Shown: piece by piece, positions 59,982 to 64,000 of the stretch | Position numbering within the stretch: position 1 is the first letter of the stretch | Layout: each line of letters begins with the position of its first letter | Assembly (NCBI GenBank): GCA_037176705.1 | Contig: CM073893.1 | Location: 29,425,182-29,489,181, forward strand | Source of the DNA: Molossus alvarezi | Taxonomy: Eukaryota > Chordata > Mammalia > Chiroptera > Molossidae | Reading direction: 5' to 3' | Length of the DNA: 64,000 bases | Notes under the pieces: model-generated | What the model saw: the letters and a program-made list of their open reading frames with translations, nothing else | What the model was told of the DNA's origin: nothing | The model's database searches: none | Made by a program: the position numbers and the translations under genes

Positions 59982-60576
59982 GGGGTGGGGGTTTTTGGTT
60001 CCCCCTCCTGGCCACTCCCCTCATGGGCATTTAGGTGCCTCTTAGCTTTGGCAGGTCAATTACAAACCCCTGTCTCGGATCAGGTTCGCAGGGAGGGACT
60101 GTGTCCCCCAGAACCTGATACTGCCCTGAGCCATATGAGGTCACCACGGAGCCACAGGTTGGGGCCCACTCAGACTCCGTAGGCTTGCACTGGTGGAGCC
60201 ACACAGACATTCACACTCATTCACGCACTGACATTCAAACAGGTTTAAACATTCCCTCCCGTTAGGGCTTGCCCTACCTGGGGCCAAAGGGCCTGAGAGG
60301 TAATCAGTCTCTCCTTCCACCTTAAGGGTGGGCCTGTGCTCTGGCTCCTGGTCCCCGGGGCACTCACCAGTCCTGAAGCTGCATAGTCTCTGAAGCTGGA
60401 CCTGTTCGTTCCCTCGGCAGCCTGGGTGGGGCATGAACCTCGCCGACAGCTGACTGCAGAGCCCAGAACAGGCAGATACCTGAAATGACCAAGACACGCG
60501 CTTCCCTCTATCACAGGCTCCACGGAGTGCCCACGGGGCCACCTCACCGGTGGCAATCACCTGCTCGTGTGAGTTG
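59982..60576 (-). other. Proviral leader (packaging region)
   Basis: About 600 bp between the primer site and the gag matrix frame. It is GC-rich with an overlapping long open frame (60141-60560, Cys-rich, no known family), which I take as chance. In related viruses this stretch carries the RNA packaging signal. Confidence 0.6.
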
Positions 60577-60595
60577 TTTCCCGGTCAGGGAACCA
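60577..60595 (-). promoter_or_regulatory. Primer binding site, tRNA-Glu
   Basis: On the minus strand 'tggttccctgaccggga' lies 3 bp after the 5' LTR. It is complementary to the 3' end of tRNA-Glu, as in HERV-E-type viruses. It is essentially perfect despite the age of the provirus. Confidence 0.9.
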
Positions 60596-60598
60596 AAA

Positions 60599-60844
60599 TA
60601 TTATGGAACAGACTCAGACCGAACACCGGGGAAAGCAAAGAGGTTCCTTTATTCATGCATGTGGACCCAGAGGATGCAGTCTCCAAATTCTGGGCCAGAG
60701 TTACAGGGCGTGCCTTGCTTTCTAGTTAGTGGCTGGGTGGACATTCTTTAAGTGGTAAGCAGCTTACAGAAGCAGGAAGCGAAAGGGGTCACGTCATGTC
60801 TAAGATGATGGCTCAATTAAAATGGTGGTTTACTTCCTCCATCA
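60599..60844 (-). repeat. 5' LTR of the provirus
   Basis: About 246 bp. On the minus strand it begins 'tgatggaggaagtaaacc' and ends near 'gttccataata'. It holds a polyadenylation signal in 'gaataaagg' and no clear TATA box. It is short for a gammaretroviral LTR (often 400-600 bp), but both copies agree in length. Confidence 0.92.
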
Positions 60845-60848
60845 AAAC

Positions 60849-61029
60849 AACACCTTAGTAGCAGCAGACACTGCTAACCTCTTTATTTTTCTAATACATT
60901 TCTCAATGAAAGAAGTTAGTGTTCCTCAGAGAAACAGCTTATTCTTGAACTAGGACAGGAATTGCATATGATGAGCACATCTTATAGTGTCAGGAAAAAA
61001 GGAAGTACTAAGAAAAGAACACACACACA
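60849..61029. other. Intergenic flank of the provirus
   Basis: Nothing assignable. A (CA) run lies at 61019-61030. Confidence 0.5.
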
Positions 61030-62027
61030 CATTAGCATGGTGTAGATTTTTCTCCATCCCTTTCATTTTAAGCTGTGTCTTTGTAATTAAAGAGGGTTTC
61101 TTTTGGGCAATATACTTGTGTCTTTTGTTTTTAAAAATTTATGCTAGCAGACTTTGTCTTTTAATTGGTCTATTTAGAACTTTATGATTTATCCTATTAA
61201 TACAGTTGAATTAAAATCTGTTTGTAACTGTTTATTTTCTTTGTGCTTGTTCTTTGTTTCACTTTTATCTTCCCTCTTTTCTGCCTTCTCTGGTTTAAAT
61301 TAATAAACCACTTAAAACATTATATAAGATTTTATCTTCTCTTATACCTTAATATATCATTTATACTTTCAAGTTTCTATCTTTTGCCTATAATTTGCAA
61401 TATACATTTACAAATAACATAATTCCACTTTCAAAGAACACTATGTTTTTACAGTTAGTACAGTTACCTTATACTAGATAATTCCCATTTACTCTCTCCA
61501 TCATTTATAGTATTGCTGTCATTTATTTTACTTATCTATATATTATGATCACCCTATACATTGTTGCTCTTATTGCTTTAAAAATTATATATTTGATCAA
61601 TTAGGAATAAGAAAATAAAAATCTTATTTTAATCTAATTTATTCCTTCTCTGATGCTCTTCCTTTCATTATATAATCCAAATTTGTGATAGTTTTCCTTT
61701 TCTCTGAATAACATAACATTTCTTGCAAGGCAAATGTACTTGTGACAGGTGTTCTCAGTTTTTGCTTGTCTGAGAAAGTCTTTATTTGTCTTCACTTTTG
61801 AAAGTTACCTTTGTTGGATATAGAATTCTAGGTTTGTGAATTTTTCTTCAATACTTTACATATTTCATTCTACCCTTTTCTTGCTTATATTGTTTCTGAT
61901 CAGATTCCATTGTAATTCTTATCCTTCTTCCTCAATAGGTAATATGGTTTTCCCTTTATGGTTATTTTCAAAATTATCTTTTTGCCTTAGTTTTCTGCAA
62001 TTAGTTATGATGTGCTTACTCCGCGGA

Positions 62028-62190
62028 CAGGAGTGGGGAACCTTTTTTTCTGCCAGTGGCCATTTGTATATTTATAATATCATTCATGGCTCATACAAAA
62101 TTATCAACTTAAATATTAGCCTGCTGTATTTATTTAGTCAGGCTAATTTAGAGAGGTGTGTGACAGTAGCTGGTATTGATTTCTCAGACC
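62028..62190 (+). mobile_element. hAT-like DNA transposon fragment
   Basis: Begins 'caggagtggggaaccttttt', followed by 'ctgccagtggccatttgta', 'tcattcatggctcatacaaa' and 'atattagcctgctgtattta'. This is the pattern of a bat hAT family distinct from copies 1 and 2. The right end is lost or unrecognised and no 8-bp duplication was found. Confidence 0.6.
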
Positions 62191-62350
62191 TTTTACAGAC
62201 CACACACCAAATGCTCCCTATCTTGGGAAGAGTTATAATATTTATCCTGAGTTTCATTCTATTAGCATCCTGGATCTTTGGTCTGATATGTCATTAATTC
62301 TGGAAAGTTCTCAGTCTTTAATTTTAAATGTTTCTTCTCCTTCCTCATTT

Positions 62351-62884
62351 TGTTATGACAAGCCAGCAAGACAATCAGAGATGCACAACCAAATTGTAAA
62401 TTAAAGGAGCGCTTTATTGACCAGCTGGCTGCAGGGGTAGACATTACCCAAATCAGCAGCCTCGACTGTTCTTGCTAGTCTGCTTTTAAAGAGAGAAGCC
62501 ACATTCCCTTTCAGCTCCCCCTCAGGGAATGGGTACAATAGTGGGTGCAAAAGCAGTTATTACAGAAGCCAAGATAAGCATTAGTCACTGGGCTCATGCT
62601 TTTCAGTTCCTGATACTCAGAAACTGTCAGGGTGAGTTTATGCAAGATACATCCCATTACGTATGTCAACCACAACCTTACGCAAAGTTCCTTTACTTCT
62701 AGGGGTAATCAACCTATTATTGGAAAATTACCGAGGAAGGTATACTGCCGATAAAAATAGAGTTTCTTAGTCACCTTAGTCAAGGGGCCTAGATAAGAAT
62801 GGAGTCGCTTAGCTGCCTTAGCTAAGGGGCCTAGCTCAACTTCTGATCTTTCGAATAAAGTATATATTTTGTAATTATCCCACA
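62351..62884 (-). mobile_element. Solo LTR with internal direct repeat
   Basis: 534 bp bounded by TG...CA. On the minus strand it starts 'tgtgggataattacaaaat' and ends 'gcttgtcataaca'. It has a polyadenylation signal 'aataaagcgctcc' (near 62404-62416), a TATA-like 'ctttaaaagc' (near 62486-62495) and two adjacent repeats of about 41 bp in U3. It splits old L1 ORF1. No internal retroviral sequence and no clear target duplication were found. Confidence 0.75.
62759..62842. repeat. Tandem direct repeat in LTR U3
   Basis: Two imperfect copies of about 41 bp: 'gagtttcttagtcacctta...' (62760-62800) and 'gagtcgcttagctgcctta...' (62802-62841). Each ends in 'aaggggcctag'. The arrangement is enhancer-like. 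Confidence 0.8.
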
Positions 62885-63660
62885 TCACTTGCATATTCTA
62901 TTGTGTTTTGTTTTGTTTTTATTCTTTCAAAACAAATGTTTTGTACTTCAGTTTGAGAAGTTTATATTGACATTCATTGTCTCCATTCCCATTGATTTAT
63001 ACCTCAGCCTTGTTCTGCCTACTGAGGGCCTATCAAAAACATTTTTTTTTTCTGTTGCAATGTATTTTGTTTCTAATATTCTCTTTTAGTTCTTTCTATG
63101 TGGTATGAAGGGGTTGAGAATAGAAATATTCGTTAATGTTATGATTGAATTTGAGTTTTGAGTGGACCTGATTTCCTAAGCCATGATCTTTGTCTTTCTT
63201 AGCTTCCCCACTTCCTTTCCTTAAGACAGGCAAGTTAATTGGGTTTGGAACTGGTTGATTGGCCTTATCCCAGGAGGGGTAAGGTGCTTTCTCTTCAGGG
63301 GAGGTCTTTGTTATGGAGAACACTGTAAATATATTTTCAATGGTGATTTTCTTTTTTCCTGTTGCCTTCCTGGCACAAGGAAATATTTTTCAGATCTTCA
63401 ACAAGAAACTGTGATATGTTCCCTAATGGCAAAACTTTGTAAATTTTGGGAAACCCCAAATACTGGCCCCAAAGAGATTTTAACTCTCAAGAGAGATTAG
63501 AATCAGTCTCCAGGAATTTCTCAAATTAGTATTTTGTGTTCTTACCAGTTACTGGCCCTTGTGGCTTGCTTGAGGTAAGCTGATTTTAGCTCTGAGTCCC
63601 TGTGTTCCCCTGTGTCCCAGATTTCCATTGATGTGACCTCAATATTCTAACGGGTTTAAG

Positions 63661-64000
63661 AATTAACATCATTAAAATGTCCATACTACCCAAAGCAATC
63701 TATAGATTCAATGCAATCTCCATAAAAATACCAACAGCACACTTCACAGAATTAGAACAAATACTTCAAAAGTTCATTTGGAACTAAAAAAGACCTCAAA
63801 TAGCCACAGCATTCTTAAAAAAGAAGAACAAAGTAAGAGGGTTCACATTACCAGATTTCAGGTTATACTACAGAGCCAATATAATCAAAACAGCCTGGTA
63901 CTGGCACAAGAACAGGCATATAGACCAGTGGAACAGAATAGAGGACATAGAAGTGGACCTAAGGTAATATGCTCAATTAATATTTGACAAAGGTGGCAAG
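63661..64000 (+). mobile_element. L1 ORF2 fragment, runs off right edge
   Basis: Plus-strand ORF2 sequence between reverse transcriptase and C-terminal region ('caatctatagattcaatgca', 'caagaacaggcatatagacc'). It starts abruptly at about 63661, so it is a 5'-truncated L1 continuing beyond the window. It is little decayed, hence rather young. Confidence 0.9.

Larger units (their letters stand above)
56062..60844 (-). mobile_element. Gammaretrovirus-like endogenous provirus, defective
   Basis: Two short LTRs in the same orientation bound an internal region. On the minus strand this runs: 5' LTR, tRNA-Glu primer site, leader, gag (matrix, then capsid), pol (connection, RNase H, integrase), an env start, a short env end, a polypurine tract and the 3' LTR. 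Nucleocapsid, protease and nearly all of reverse transcriptase are missing, as is most of env. Every gene has stops or frameshifts. The two LTRs differ by roughly a fifth by eye, so it is old. Possible 4-bp target copies are 'aaat' (56058-56061) and 'aaac' (60845-60848). It is ERV1 class, with a primer type like HERV-E. Confidence 0.92.
61030..63655 (-). mobile_element. Old L1 5' half, interrupted
   Basis: Minus strand. 62890-63655 is likely 5'UTR, 62240-62345 and 61690-62020 are ORF1 ('gtttttgcttgtctgagaaag' area and 'ggatatagaattctagg'), and 61080-61250 is the start of ORF2 ('gtcttttaattggtctattt'). No frame survives. A solo LTR (62351-62884) and a hAT-like piece (62028-62190) interrupt it. 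Confidence 0.7.

Noticed and set aside
60245..60751. Frames on both strands across the 5' LTR and leader as genes
   Set aside because: They overlap LTR, primer site and leader, and have no coding signature.
1..64000. CRISPR array, operon, phage or bacterial system
   Set aside because: No spaced direct repeats, ribosome binding sites or compact genes. The sequence is plainly mammalian.
1..64000. Helitron insertions, common in vesper bats
   Set aside because: No element with a TC start and a hairpin plus CTAR end could be recognised by eye.
1..64000. L1 ends at both window edges as one split element or a long inverted duplication
   Set aside because: They are opposite-strand pieces covering overlapping L1 positions with different flanks. 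L1 is abundant, so coincidence is enough.

Overview
The window is non-coding DNA from a mammal, most likely a vesper bat (Vespertilionidae). The evidence is about twenty copies of tRNA-derived SINEs of the VES type, two sharply bounded hAT mini-transposons of a kind that was recently active in vesper bats, and recently inserted L1 ends. I found no host protein-coding gene, no tRNA or rRNA gene and no CpG-island promoter. Nearly every long open frame is a retroelement remnant or a chance frame. All family names here come from pattern memory, not from a database search.

Layout. 1-4430 is a minus-strand L1 that runs off the left edge (ORF2, ORF1, GC-rich 5'UTR). 7402-9575 is a plus-strand LINE that carries a 5'UTR, ORF1 and an L1-type 3'UTR but no ORF2, which is a half-L1 (HAL1) design; it is flanked by 13-bp target duplications. 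12.4-21.0 kb is one very old full-length L1 cut up by later insertions: a Tigger element, an L1 with an inverted 5' part, an L1 3' end and several SINEs. 21.1-22.1 kb holds a CCAAT-rich LTR. 25-30 kb is AT-rich sequence with an L1 3' end and a hAT element. 30.8-35.5 kb is old L1 plus an MLT1 LTR. 36-44.9 kb is mostly AT-rich single-copy DNA with two old LTRs. 44.9-47.5 kb is old L1 with a short SINE, a tandemly duplicated SINE edge and a 5'-truncated young L1. 52.2-52.9 kb holds old and younger hAT elements. 56.06-60.84 kb is a minus-strand gammaretrovirus-like provirus (short LTRs, tRNA-Glu primer site) with large internal deletions. 61-63.6 kb is an old minus-strand L1 interrupted by a solo LTR and a hAT-like piece. 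63.66 kb to the right edge is a plus-strand L1.

SINE types used below. Type A: tRNA-like head with a 'gcgtcggcctgcggacc' core and a 3' end reading 'gtcctcaggtgaggat' before the A tail. Type B: head with 'gagcatcgacccatgca' and a 3' end reading 'ctctctaaaatcaat'. Type C: an older body with 'gaatgtataaataagtggg'. Short type: type A head only, ending at 'gggcatgtacc' and then poly-A. The genes do not work together as a system. The value of the window is its insertion record, in which nesting order and target duplications can be read directly.
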